Assembly (NCBI GenBank): GCA_036897525.1
Contig: JAYMTJ010000021.1
Location: forward strand, 62,001-126,000
DNA: 64,000 bases
Source: Pelargonium x hortorum
Taxonomy: Eukaryota; Streptophyta; Magnoliopsida; Geraniales; Geraniaceae
Reading direction: 5' to 3'
The notes beneath the pieces are model-generated. The model saw only the letters and a program-made list of their open reading frames with translations. It did not search any database and was not told where the DNA came from. Shown here piece after piece: positions 24,881 to 36,490 of this stretch. Position numbers and translations under genes: made by a program. Position 1 is the first letter of the stretch, and each line of letters starts with the position of its first letter.

Positions 24881-25861
24881 GGCAGGTGCTATCCTTAAAG
24901 ACCTAAGAAGGCATAAGTTATAAAGAGTTGTTGGGTACTATGTGCGTGGTGGGTACTCTCAAGTATATACTATAATGACCTAACCTCGTAAACTCCCTAG
25001 TTTACTCGGTAAGATTGATTCCTTCCTAGACTCTTAGGGAGTACCCCCTCCTCAACGATAAAGCATAAGCAATGTTCCTTAACAATAATCATAATCCATT
25101 GTTATTATCAATTCTCATTCATTATAGACTGATAATTAAGTATAGGCTCGTCTAAAAAGAAAGAGAATACAAAAATCCCACATCAAGAAAAAGTCTCTAG
25201 AGCTAGAGTAAGCTCTAAATGACAGGCTAGAAGCTGCTCCGCAAGACCCAAGGCAAATACCTAAGCAATAAAGTCAATCTCGAGGTCAATCCCTGACTTG
25301 AGATGAGAATAGCAGACCCTGTCTCAGGTGGTGCTAGTGAGTACAGTCAATGGTCAATAGAAGGATTTAGGTATGAATATATAGCAAGAATGGAAACTGA
25401 TGAATCATTCTGAAACCTTTCACTCTTGAATACTAAGACTCATAACATACATCCCTCGGCTATTCGCTTATCTTAGTCAGATACCTATACTCTTAACCGC
25501 TGTCGAAAGATCTCTAGCATGCCTATGAAACTTCTTCCCTTGTCAATCGAATCTATAATATCAACTCGATAGCTAAGACAAGAGTATAGTTTAGGATGAA
25601 AGAAAGAAAGAGCATAAGAATCTCATTTATTACAGTAGACTCCTTTACTGTCCATTATAGATCGGACTCTCTAGAATCAAGTACTTCTCATAGCAGGTTT
25701 CAAGGAAGGGATTACGAGTTAGGCTGAAAGAACAAGCTTGCTATAAAGGTTCCAGAGTATTCTAGTTACATCCAAAGAAGAGATTCTATAAGTTCTTTAA
25801 GATTTAGAGTTCGGTTCAGTATTAAATTAAGGTCAGTGGATCACGAAACCAGTTCTCAACA

Positions 25862-25920
25862 ATAGCAACACCGACATAACCTAGCTAGTGTACCAACTTT
25901 CACTCAGATAGACCTTATTC
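25862..25920 (+). repeat. Dispersed repeat H, copy H2
   Basis: This copy has GCAACACCG and CTAGTGTACCAACTTTCAC, matching the pattern at 18932-18983. A nearby GACAGAGATCTT at 26163 repeats the word at 18898, but now downstream rather than upstream, so the unit has been rearranged. Confidence 0.45.
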
Positions 25921-25948
25921 CGATTAGCAGCATAAGCAACACTGACTA

Positions 25949-25987
25949 GCACCTCCATCTCTTACTGGCTGGCACTGATACTGACAG
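25949..25987 (+). repeat. Dispersed repeat I, copy I2
   Basis: This is the partner of 24842-24880. A third, weaker resemblance (TTGGTACTTCC, AGATACTGGCC) lies at 36090-36130. Confidence 0.45.
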
Positions 25988-26577
25988 CTCCTAGTCAACC
26001 TTCATTCACCGATAGCACCAACTCTCACTAACACCTAACAACAGTTCCATCGACAAGCACAGGAAAGACATTAGCAGCTAGAGAATCAGATAGACATTCT
26101 TACCAATCAACTGGCTAAGCAAAGAATGAAATGAATACACTGAACTTTCAACAGCTTACAAGGACAGAGATCTTGAACTTCCATCAGCTCCATGCTAGCA
26201 AGAAAATTCTTGTATCTATAGTAAATAAACCAATGGTCTTCCACTTAATTCTATTGAGATGAGGAATTAATAATTTGAGGGGCTCCAAGAAAAAATGGAT
26301 GTATAGCAAGTCGATCAATTCTAAGTGCTACTCCTTACAAAGAAATCGAATCTATTTATTCTATATTACAGTATTTAATGAGCTTGGTATCCTTTCCAAC
26401 AGTTAGATAGATGTAGATCGGAAAGACCTATCGTGTTCTTATTATAGATTTCCGGAAGAAAAAGAGCATTAAGAAGAGAAGCTAATTTATGCCTTAAAAT
26501 CCACGTTTTAGAGGTCAGATAGATTATTCTTAATCATTAGCCTAAATCGAATTTATTATATTATATAAAGTGGTACC

Positions 26578-26600
26578 ATAGAATTTCTTTTCAATTCTAT
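26578..26600 (+). other. AT-rich hairpin
   Basis: ATAGAATT (26578-26585) pairs perfectly with AATTCTAT (26593-26600) around a seven-base loop. Stems this short and AT-rich are expected by chance in this composition. Confidence 0.4.
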
Positions 26601-27013
26601 TTAAAACATAAACTTTTCATTGATTTGAGTTCTAATTCCTTAACGGTTTCAATCTACAAGGGCAAAGAGTCCCTAGCTTTTAGGTAAGCTGGTACTTCAC
26701 TTCCGAGCTATCTTTCCTTGGTAATCAGCCTTCACTAACCAAGCGCATTGGCACAAAACGGGTCTTTCTCGATGACCTAAAAGAGACGGTTTGTGATGGT
26801 ACTTAAAATTTGTAGTTTGAACGAGGTCTAATTACCATACTTAGTCTTGGTTCGAGGTTCCTTATTATTTGAGGACCTTATCCGATAGAGGCTTCATTCT
26901 TGGGTGCTTTATCATGATGGGATTGGGATCCGCGGTTACTGTTGCTCCGGTTAAAGGAGTCTAATGACATTGACAGTAAAGCAATTCTATTAATTGTCTT
27001 TGCTTTTACAGTT

Positions 27014-27058
27014 GTTCTTGTAAAGCCAGTTCTTATTCTTAGGAACCCACAACTAACT
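27014..27058 (+). repeat. Dispersed repeat M, copy M1
   Basis: CTTGTAAAGCCAGTTCTTAT followed by TCTTAGGA and AACT resembles CTTGTAAGCTGGTTCTTAT, CTTAGGA and AACT at 36350-36378. The match extends about 40 bases at perhaps 80%. Confidence 0.45.
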
Positions 27059-28285
27059 CTAACCCACTAAAGTAATAGAAATTCCTCCTAGCTAAACACG
27101 AGTAAAGCCCCTTCTAAGCGCGCTCTATGAAAGAGTCAAAAAAGTACAAATTGACTGCTGGAAAAGCCTCAGGCTTCAAAACTTATAAATAAAAACAGAT
27201 TGAAAGACTATCCCACTCATCAAAACTGCTGCTTTGCCTAAAATATCTTGACCTCTTGACTTTAGTGGAAAAAAACCCAAGGATACTGCCAAAACAGAAT
27301 TCTAAATTCTAAAAGCAATCCCTTAATTCAAAAAACTATAGAAAACTGGAATAACTTCTCCAATAAGCAATTGTCTTAGGAGCTAAACTAAAGAAAGAAA
27401 GAATACCTACGATAGAGATGTTCTCTTCTTGATAGGATTCTTATTGTAACTTGTAACTATAGTATTCCTTTGTTATTGTATAGTATAGATTTAGTAATCT
27501 ATAGTTGTTAAATTCCTCTTACTCGTTACGGAGGATAGAGCCTTTAGGAAAGTCTTGAATACATCTCTATTACTGAGTAACCATCCTTTGTTTACGAGGT
27601 TTAGGTCATTGTGATACTGTATTGAATATATCTGACTACACATTATGACCAGAAAGAAAAAACTGGCTCTAAAAAACTCTAGAAATGCCTCAGCTTCAAC
27701 TTGTAATTGTGACTTCCCCGACTCTTACCTTTAAAGGGTTAAATACCGTAAATACCCAGAACCTGAATTTCTTATTTCCTATATATAACTAAAACTTTAG
27801 AACTAGACTTGCACCCGGATTTCATAGCTGCTTGCTTACTTATAGACCCTTATTTATAGGATTCTCCCTATAGCTAGACTCTTATTAGCTGTGTATCTTA
27901 GTGCTGCCTGTCTTATAAAACCGTAGCTGTAGCTATTTGTACTTAATTGTAAAATAAAAACCTTGTTATGAAACTTAAAAATACCAAGAAAGCCTCGAAA
28001 CCCTACTATATTGTATTGTTTAGGAATTCCATATCTTTGTCCTCTAAAAAGCAAAATAGATACAGGTACCCGGAGAACATAGAGCCTGCCCGGCAATGAA
28101 CTAAAACTGCCTAGACAGACCGGAAAGCTCTCACTAAATAAGTGATAATACCGGACACAGACGGAACACCATACACTTTTAAGACCAGAAAAAAAACTTT
28201 TACTTGACGGACTTTTTTTATACAGAAAAGGCTTTACTCTAGCTAAAATATTCGTTATAAAATCTTATATGGAACTAGAGACTCT

Positions 28286-28330
28286 CTACAAATGTATTTA
28301 CGCCTGGTTCTCCGCGGTAATACATAAAGT
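28286..28330 (+). other. Possible small-subunit rRNA 530-loop fragment
   Basis: CCGCGGTAATAC (28312-28323) equals the core of the universally conserved 530 loop of small-subunit rRNA. The bases before it (CCTGGTTCT) do not match the expected GTGCCAGCAG, and the bases after it diverge. The segment also folds as a hairpin of its own (TGTATT with AATACA). Expected chance matches to this one 12-mer are far below one, but I looked for many motifs. It may be a fragment of a scrambled rRNA, a decayed copy, or coincidence. Confidence 0.15.
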
Positions 28331-31218
28331 CCGTTAAAGCATGGTTATAGCCAAAGCTCCTTGTGGATAGGACTCAAGAATTAAGCAAAAATCGAGTTTC
28401 TATCTATCTGTCCCTTCGCGGAGTAGTTCTGTAATGGTATTTTATCAACTATCTATAAATCTGCAAAATACCGGCTAAAATAAAATTAGCTAATAGGGCC
28501 TTGATTTGCTTAGTATTTCTTTTCTATTAGTGTTTTTTCCAAAGTAGGTCAAATAGGGTCTTCTAAAAAAAAATCCATTAAGGTTGCCCCTGAACATGGG
28601 TACTTTGTATTCCTTTGACAATAATCAATTTATAAAGTATAATATCTTTTTTCTTTTATCATATCAGTAAAAATAGAAAAAGTAAGCTCATGTAAACTAA
28701 ACGAGTTCAAAGAGCTACCCGAGAGCTTAGCTATATTAGAATCCTCACAGAATTACGCAAAAAAATTTAAGGATTCCATTATATTACAACAAGTATAGAA
28801 GTCTTTCCTACCTAGTTGTAGAAAAAACTCTTTCAAAACAAGCCTTTGTTTGTTTCACATTCAACTAAGCCGCAATTCAATGGAGTACTAGTCTTATATG
28901 AATATGAAAAATCTTCTAGCTAGATTTCACTTTAATAATCAATCTAATATTAAGAACTATGTATTCCGTACAAATCCGGTTGCCTTTAGGATCTACAGAG
29001 TACTATGTTTATGCTAATTCACTGAGGTGTCTTGTGCTTTCCGCCGGCTCTTTAGCTGCGATAATTGTAACCTTAGTTTTAAGAACAAAATATTGACTTT
29101 AAAATGAAAAAACAAAGGGAAAGCCGAGATCCTGATAGAATCCTAGCTCGTATTTCCCCAAAACACCTGTATTAAGCTAAACCCGAGGGAAAAAGCCCCA
29201 GAGTAAAACCAACTTTGAGTTATGGGTAGGCATTTCAGAGAGTACACTAAGTGAAGTTTCTATATTCCTTATGATTCTGCCCGTGTTCGGATTATCCGGA
29301 TAATGGTGCCTTTAGTCCTTTGCAACCGAAATACCAATCCTTGTTTAGTTCCTTACCTTATTCTTACCATCAATTCAGGTTCCGATTAAAGAAAGAGCTC
29401 CAGTTCAAAGTGATTCAAAGGAAAAATTCTATTGTGCAAAGTGTCTTGTTCTATTATGTTTGAGAGTTTCCTAGCTTTATTTGGATTCAGGTTAAGTTCA
29501 TCCATTCTTCGCTAGCTTAGTTAGGATTTCCTTAGTTGGAGTGATCTTAGGGATCTAAGGCAGAGGTGGTATTTAAGTTGGGTCAGGAGCATAAGAAGAG
29601 GATACCCATGTTAGCTAGAGAGTCATTCCCTTGGTTGAATTCTCTATTCTCAGTAGATACTCCTCTCCTTAGCTAGCAACACCTTCTTTAGGAATGCCTA
29701 ATCTGTTTTCCTACGGTTCATATCATATATTATCTCATCCTAAGCATTCACCGACAAGACCTCCACTCCACAAGTACATTAGGAAAATGCTTACTAAGTT
29801 TCCTCCGGTTTCATTTAATAGTAGTTATTCATAATACCTTGACAAGAGAATCTGTTTATGTTATTATGTATTACCTTCTTAGTTAGAACATGTAGTAATT
29901 ATAGAGAACAAAGAGAGTACTTTGTTTGGTATTGACTTTCATTTCCGGGTTTTCCTTTCAAAGTAGATGTAATTCGAGCTCTACCTAGAATAAATACCTC
30001 TCTTTAGCGATACCAGTCTAAAGAAAGCCTTCTTATCCGCTAGAGTACTCTTTCTTAGGAAAGGTCTAGGTTTTTCTGCTGGAATACTCTGTACCAGTAT
30101 CGTCTTTCTTATTAGTTTCTGCACCTTGTTTGTTACTCTCACCCATAACCAGCATTCCCGGATCTTAAGCATTCCCACCCTTTTTTCTTTATTAAGGTTC
30201 CTTGTCTGCTTATATTGCATACATTTTACTTGTCTATAATTCAAGAAAGAGGGGCTCCCTTGCGTTTACTTCTACTTCATTTTGGTTTGTCTATTGCACT
30301 CATTTGATTAGCTAGGATTAGATAGAAGAAGTTCTAGTCCTGTTATCTAACGCAGGGTTTCAATTTGTGTTATTATTAGGAGATTGCACTACAACAGGAA
30401 GGTTTACACATTTGAAGTCGAAAATCCTTATTTTTACACTTTTGTTTGCGGCCAAGCTCTACTAACTCTAGTCTTGAGTATACGGAAGGTTTCCCTTTTA
30501 ACAAACAGTGCATTAAAACTTGTCTTTTGTAGAAATTGATTCTAGGGGACTTGGGTAATTTCTTTTATATAAATCTGGTAAAAATAGGAGTCCCTTGCTT
30601 TGAATTATGCTTAAAAGTTACTGTTCTTAATCAAAGCAAAGGAGATACAATTTTTCTTATGAATACTAGTCAGCTCCGCAATTAAACTGTGGTACTGTAT
30701 TAAGATACAGTAACTAGGTTAGATGCCTTGTAAAAATGAGAATTCTTATAAAAAGAAATAAGTACTGCTCGTAAAATACCCTAGAAAAAACTTGAGTTAA
30801 AGAATAGATTCGTTTTGGAAAAACAAGTTGAGAAAAGCTTTGAAATGAGGTCAAGATAGCGCTACCCCTGTGTTTATCTGTATATTCCCGACTAATTAGT
30901 CTCACATAAGTCTTAAATTTTAAAAACTGTTAAGTAAATACTACCAAAATACAGGATTCTGTTGTTTTGCAAGGACTAATCCGATAAACTGGAGTTGGAA
31001 ACCTGTAACTAACAAAGGTGTCAAACCTGTTCTAATTGTTCTTGGAATGCGATACAATCCTATTTAGCCAGGACTCATAGAAGATCTTTCTTGTCTTAGC
31101 TAGCTTTAGCCTGGTTTCATTAAGACATTGTTAGGATTAAACAGATCTATCAAATTCTCAATACCAGGCAGTCTTAAACAGCAACACCTGCTAAACCTGA
31201 TAGATCGGAAAGTGAGTC

Positions 31219-31285
31219 TAAGCTGTATCTATCATAAACATAAAGAAACTCATAAGGAATAACTCAAAGGATAATCTCCTTTAAT
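31219..31285 (+). repeat. Dispersed repeat C, copy C2
   Basis: TAAGCTGTATCTATCATAAA, then AACTCATAAGGAATAACTCA, then ATCTCCTTT follows the pattern of 14202-14260, with about eight extra bases inserted. Confidence 0.65.
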
Positions 31286-31340
31286 TGCTTGGCTATCTAT
31301 TGTATCTATCTAAAACTTAAGTAAGGTTCGCTTCTATTCC

Positions 31341-31400
31341 TTTAGCAGCAACAGCTTGGCCTAAACACTCCAAAAACAAATAGCTGCTTGCAAAGAATAC
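31341..31400 (+). repeat. Dispersed repeats D2 and E2, adjacent
   Basis: Repeat D (TTAGCAGCA, GCTTGGCCTAAACA) runs directly into repeat E (AAACAAATAGCTGCTTGCAA). At 14-15 kb the same two pieces lie about 700 bases apart (14541 and 15271). Either this block lost the intervening DNA, or the other gained it, including repeat A2 and the start of the long TAG-tolerant frame. Confidence 0.65.
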
Positions 31401-33150
31401 AAAACCGAAAGTACAGGTTCGAGCTATCACAGGGATTGGACTCCCTTAAGAAGAACTTCACCGCCAGGGCGTATGCCTACTCTGATTGCACCTACACTTG
31501 CTTCACCAGTTTGACCTTTATAAAGAAGGCTTGCTACTGGGAAAGGAGCTATTGTATTCCCTGTCATTTAGGGTTGGTAACCACCTGAAAAGTGTTAGTT
31601 AGAGAATTCCGAGGATTTCAGGGTTCTTCCTAGGATTAGTAGGCATAGAAGGTGAGACTAATTAAGATGTTTTTGAAAAAGGTAAGTGTTCCTCAGTTCT
31701 AGAATTCAATGAGGGATTACTATTCTATTTCGACTGAGAAGAAAGGATTACTTATAGGTTAAGAAGGTCTTTCTTAGTAGGAATTCAGAGGAGTTCGGTT
31801 CTCGGGTTTAGACTGAGGTTGTATTTTAAGTTGGACTTTGATCCTAAGATCCGGATCTTGCATTACAAAGGGATACTGCATTCGGTTTATCTACCTTTAC
31901 TGTCAATCAAGGAAATACTTAGGACTATACTCTACTCTCAAATTGACAATTTCCAACAGTTCACCCTCTATCAGTACCAACCATTGACAGTACTCACTCA
32001 TGGGCTAGCTATGAACTTGCGTTAGTGTACTTTCATTTCTTCTTTCACAGGCAGGCTGGTAGGTTAATTAAGGGTAGAGATGATGGATATAAGTAGAGTT
32101 TTCAAGTGCTTTCAAAGATAGGGATCCTTAAACAACTGTTGACAAAAAATTCTTGACTTCCTTAACCTAGATTCACAGTCTTAGGCTCGCTTTACCAATA
32201 ATGCTTAGACTTCAATCTGTTATCCAATTAGTACAGGAAATGTACCGGTTCGGGATAAAGTTGAGCGTTTGGGCATGAGTTCAAAATCGTGTTCAAAGCA
32301 GATTTCTAGGAGAAATGAGACTACCCTGTAGAGTTGTATTTTTCTATAGAATTGAAGTTAGTTTTAGTAATCAATCAAAGCTGTAAAACCCCAGGTATTC
32401 CTATTCCTATCTTAAAAGTGCATTAAAATAAACCAGCGTACAATCCCAATCCGGGAAGCAAGAGCACGCCTTAATGATAAGAATTCTCGCTTATACTTAT
32501 AAAAACCTCTTTTCTAATTCTAAAAAGAACTCGTAAATTCTACCAAACTCCCCTTGATTTTATATTGATATTGCAAGCAAATAAGGTAACAAGGGGCGCC
32601 CTACGCTTTCAAAATATAGAAAAGGATTCCTTAAAATTAGGTCTGTTAATAAATAACACGAGGAGTGGCGCCTGCTATTAGGGGGTATTTAGGGAATTAA
32701 TAACCTTAAGTAGATACAAATCTTTTTTATTAGATAAAAAGTAGAATATAAATCCGGAACTTTCAATTTAAGTGCTCTTTTGTCAATATTGACATTTTAT
32801 GACTTAGGATTTTAAAGGTATACTGTTAATACAGGGTTCTGGGTTTAGCTCTATGGAAGTTTCACTTGATACTAAGTTTTGTATGTAGTACATTAGCCGG
32901 GAATCCCTAATTATAAAATACACTAAAAGGAGTATCAGGATCTAGACAAACTAAGAAGCGAATTCCAGTATGAAAAACCTCACGCGAGGTCATAAGTAGT
33001 CCTTTTCTCTATGAGTTTCCCTATAAATAGACAACCCATTAAATAATGATCTTTACTTATAGTTTGCTTACTCTTATCTTAATATATGAGATATACCAAT
33101 CACTTGGGAAGTTCTTCCTTATGACTCAGCTCCCTTCTGTTTTTCGTGCT

Positions 33151-33170
33151 TATGAAAAAATATGAAAAAA
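33151..33170 (+). repeat. Two-copy 10-bp tandem repeat
   Basis: TATGAAAAAA occurs twice without a mismatch. It is a slippage product in A-rich sequence. Confidence 0.8.
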
Positions 33171-35521
33171 GGAGATAGGATAGGGAGCTTCCTTGCTAAC
33201 GTAAGGGAATCTTGTTTGTTCGGGCCTTTTAAAGTCTATTTACGCGGACTCGTTTGTAGAAAAAGTTTACCTTAACTCGAAATTGACTTCCGGATTTTAC
33301 AGGGAAACCTGGGTATATAAACTAATACTAAAGGGGGCTGGTAAGACGCTATTGCACTCTTTATTAGTACTTACTCAAACAAACCCCGTTAAACCGGAAT
33401 ATAAAAAAAAATACATAGTAATGAAGATACTTGGATAATTTAATAAAAAAAAAGCTGTCTAAAGATTCAATTTAAATAAGGGTATAATAAAGCAAGACCA
33501 GGTCTAAACTTTTAAACAAATAGGCTCTTCTTCCTTAAATAGTACGGTGCTTAACATACAAACTAAGGATCTCACAAATAACTCAGAACTAAAAAAAAGT
33601 ACAATCAACTTATAAGCGGTTTCGCTGTGAAAATAGAGTACAAATAGCATTGTTATGTAATGGCGGGATTCCTAGTTGTAAGAAAAGTCTAATAAAGTGG
33701 TTAGAAAAGGGGAGTATGGGAACTTTTATTCCTAGCTATGTTAAACAAAAAGCTCCTTAAGCAAAAGTTAAGGGTAAGTACTGGACCACTTCTTTTTATA
33801 TCTAAACAAGTTTGGAATAAAACCTTTATCTTAATGAGTGTCACATGATTTCATACCTCTTTATGTACGGAATTTTATACTTTTAAAATTTGTTTTCTTA
33901 TTTGATTCAAAATATCTGGACTGGATTCCTTTTTACTGAATAAGTAAATCCTAATGAGAAGCTGGAGTCCCTCTAATTAGTCAAAGTCAGAGGCAAGATT
34001 TATCTTAGTCAGGTAATCCTCTTTCTTAGGGATCTGCTTCACTAGACAGGAATTTCCTAGGTTAAGTAAGTGTACTAAGAAATGTGTTTTATACACTATT
34101 TAATTTAGATAGATCTCTGTTTCCGATAATGAGATAGAACTGAAGGAAAGGTTTTAAAGGAGAAAACTGGATTCTTATTAACTAAAGTCAAGTCCTCTTC
34201 AACAAGTGTTTTGGATATTCTAATTATTAAGTGAGCATTTGTTTCACTATCTCTTCTTGAATCACTTTGTAAACTAGTTGCAGGAAACCCGGTTAAAACG
34301 TAGCTAAGTAAAGTAAATATGGATAGTCCTTATTTTTGTACATTTTGCGGGTTCACACTCGAATTCTCACTAGAGTAGAATACTTTTTACAAATGACAAA
34401 GAATTCAATTAGGTTTTCAGCTGGCAGTTACTCTTTGTAATGGCTAGACAAAGCGGTATACCTATAAATAGCTTTTGGTCAAAGGGGTTTTTTTCATTCG
34501 ATAATGCTAGAGTGATCTGAGAATTACTGCAGTATATCTATCTAGTCGACAGGATATTTTTGCATTACTCCCAAACTAAGATTCTTTAGATACTAGTACT
34601 AGGAGTAGTCCTATTAAAGCTTGCTACTCTTTCCTAACTTTAGTTGTATCCATGTCTAACCCTTTAATATTTCTAGATACTAGATAACTGTTACTGTTAA
34701 GCTTAGTTATTAGGTATAGTTGTGAGTCTATATTGTGTTTATTCCGACCCTAAATTTGATATTATGTATATTAGATTTAGCTAGCTTTTTAGTCAATTGT
34801 GCAATATCCGATTCTGTAGTAATTTATTGGTATATATGAAGAATTATATAGCTACGTTGCCCGCAAGGGGCTCCTTTCATGTAAAAATAACTTACTAAAC
34901 TTAATTGAAGGGGGCTTCTTAACAAGGATTTACTCTGATATTCCAAATCGAAAACTGTATATAATTATGAATAGATAAAAGCGAAGTTTACTTATATTTA
35001 CAAAGCACCCCTTTTTTAATTAAAAAGATTTTATGGAGTCATTTTTTTTAGAAAAGAAAATCCACTTGCCTGTCACCAGGTGTACCCTTTTTGGAAATAC
35101 GTTGGTTATTATCCAGTAACTTTCAGTAAAGTGCTAAAACTCTGATTACATATTACAAAAAAAGCTGGCAGTTTCATAAGTAGTTTTAAAAGGGAGTCTA
35201 TTCTTTCTAACCTTGCTTCCCTTATCTCTTTGTACATAGGAGCCCTTTCCATAAGGAACAATTACGTAGCAATCTACTCGGAAAGTAGGGTCTCTTAATA
35301 ACTAACTCTCACAAATTAGTCCTTTTCTTTATACAAACACAACACAAAATCTATTATTAACTAAACTAAAAACTCTAAATTTCCCAGAACTCTGTCTGCT
35401 CAAGGGTAAGTCACTAAAGATAACTATAGATCTATAAAAAAAAAAGGGGATTCCTTATGTTATGGGTTATTATAAGACGTAGCTCTCCTTTTGAAATTTT
35501 AAGGATTTCGGGGTATAGTTG

Positions 35522-35575
35522 CTAGTATTTGGAATCAAATTTTGAGGTATTCGGAGGATTCAAGTCTTCTCCCTT
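35522..35575 (+). pseudogene. Partial tRNA-Gln-like sequence (plastid-like 3' half)
   Basis: TATTCGGAGG (35548-35557) is followed by ATTCAAGTC. Plastid tRNA-Gln, as I recall it, has CTATTCGGAGGTTCGAATC at this point. Upstream, AATTTTGA would supply a TTTTG loop with the UUG anticodon, but about three bases of the stem are missing and the acceptor does not pair. Best read as an eroded tRNA-Gln copy. Confidence 0.35.
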
Positions 35576-35866
35576 AGTTTTAGTTAGAGAATTACCTCCT
35601 CGAGCGGATACTTTAAGAATGAAAATTCTTACTGAAGTTATGAATGAAGCTCTGCCGCTTTCTCGTTTTATAAGGAGGACCACCCTGCCAGGTAAATACT
35701 TTCGTGTCAATTACATGCTAATAGAGACCCCCCCTTGAATTGCAGTACAAATCATTCTTAAACATTTTTTTTATTACAAGACTTCTTACATGGATACTCG
35801 GCTAAGGGTTGGCCTACGAAATCCGGTTGTAAACTTAACTTTAAAGATTGGAAAGCACAAGAACCC

Positions 35867-35887
35867 GAAACTCGAAACTTGAAACTC
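35867..35887 (+). repeat. Three-copy 7-bp tandem repeat
   Basis: GAAACTC, GAAACTT and GAAACTC follow one another with one substitution. This is a minor slippage tract. Confidence 0.8.
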
Positions 35888-36252
35888 ATTATATCGTTTT
35901 CTCGAGAATACATACTAAGCTTAAAGTGAGGTTAAAATACTGACAAAAAGAATTTATATCTACCTACAAAACCTCATCTTTAAGTATCATAGCTAAAAAG
36001 CTAACTTTGCACTTTAAAACGAACAAGATTAAGAATAAACTAACTAAGTACAAGCCTTTCCCGGAACCGTCTCTATTACTGCTTTCAGAATTGGTACTTC
36101 CTTTAGCCTTGCAGAAGATACTGGCCAATGGACTATAGAGGAAACTAAGAATTGGTTACCATACTATCTGGATTCCTAAACAGAATTCTTTAACACCCTA
36201 TCAAACTACTAACCACCCTTGCTAAAGGTGTCTTTGACTCATAATCCCTTCC

Positions 36253-36490
36253 TTGTTTGCTAATTAATCCCTAATCCTAGGTACACACAGTCTGTCATAT
36301 AAGGATTCATACTGAGAATCTTAGTTCTTCTGTAGCTTGTGCTTGTAAGCTGGTTCTTATCTTAGGACCGAACTCTTTACTTTAAACCCTCTCTTTCGCA
36401 GTTGCTTGTACTTACTATGGTAGTAAAGGAAACCTTATTCATTCTTAAGAAACCATCTCTTGCTTGCTAATTAATCCTAAACTAGAAAAT
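36253..36490 (+). repeat. Close direct repeat L
   Basis: CTTGTTTGCTAATTAATCC (36254) and CTTGCTTGCTAATTAATCC (36462) differ at one base, and both are followed by CTA-containing sequence. They lie about 208 bases apart in direct orientation. Confidence 0.55.
36332..36378 (+). repeat. Dispersed repeat M, copy M2
   Basis: This is the partner of 27014-27058. The shared core is CTTGTAA, GGTTCTTAT and CTTAGGA. It falls between the two halves of direct repeat L. Confidence 0.45.

Larger units (their letters stand above)
24700..26850. other. Repeat-rich block II, A/C-biased
   Basis: The block holds repeat H and I copies and a hairpin at 26578-26600. Around 25.85-26.15 kb the plus strand is rich in A and C with many CAAC and CACC words. 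No frame over 60 codons is present, and all three stop codons appear in every frame I read, so a simple recoding would not open a gene here. Confidence 0.5.
26850..30950. other. Spacer without a supported gene
   Basis: The longest frames are 80 codons (27854-28096, minus) and 87 codons (29981-30244, minus), neither recognisable. A 12-base match to the core of the small-subunit rRNA 530 loop lies at 28312-28323, and one copy of repeat M at 27014-27058. Between 29.2 and 30.4 kb the sequence has fewer A/T runs, like the repeat-rich blocks, but I found no repeat partner. Confidence 0.5.
30950..32300. other. Repeat-rich block III
   Basis: The block contains C2, D2 and E2, the collinear partners of repeats in the 14-15 kb block, in the same orientation. 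Two frames of 66 and 68 codons (31388 and 31819, plus) overlap or follow these repeats and encode nothing recognisable. No RNA gene is seen. Confidence 0.55.
32300..35950. other. AT-rich DNA without a supported gene
   Basis: The only open frames are two opposed, overlapping ones at 35522-35710 (minus) and 35529-35738 (plus), which reflect one stop-poor stretch rather than two genes. A tRNA-Gln-like fragment lies in the same place. Short tandem repeats occur at 33151 and 35867. The rest shows only A/T runs. Confidence 0.6.

Noticed and set aside
25150-26200. Possible gene in a code with reassigned stops
   Set aside because: Reading one full frame met TAA, TAG and TGA repeatedly, so no single reassignment opens it.
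29291-29304. Perfect 14-base palindrome ATTATCCGGATAAT
   Set aside because: Several palindromes of this length are expected by chance.
29700-29740. CTACGGTTCATAT, like the 3' strand of a group II intron domain V
   Set aside because: No complementary GAGCCGT strand or AGC triad is found upstream at domain V spacing.
32586-32594. GTAACAAGG, as at the 3' end of small-subunit rRNA
   Set aside because: A nine-base match is expected by chance in this window, and the following bases diverge from the rRNA consensus.
35522-35738. Opposed, overlapping open frames on both strands (62 and 69 codons)
   Set aside because: They reflect one stop-poor stretch. Neither product is recognisable, and a tRNA-like fragment occupies the same bases.
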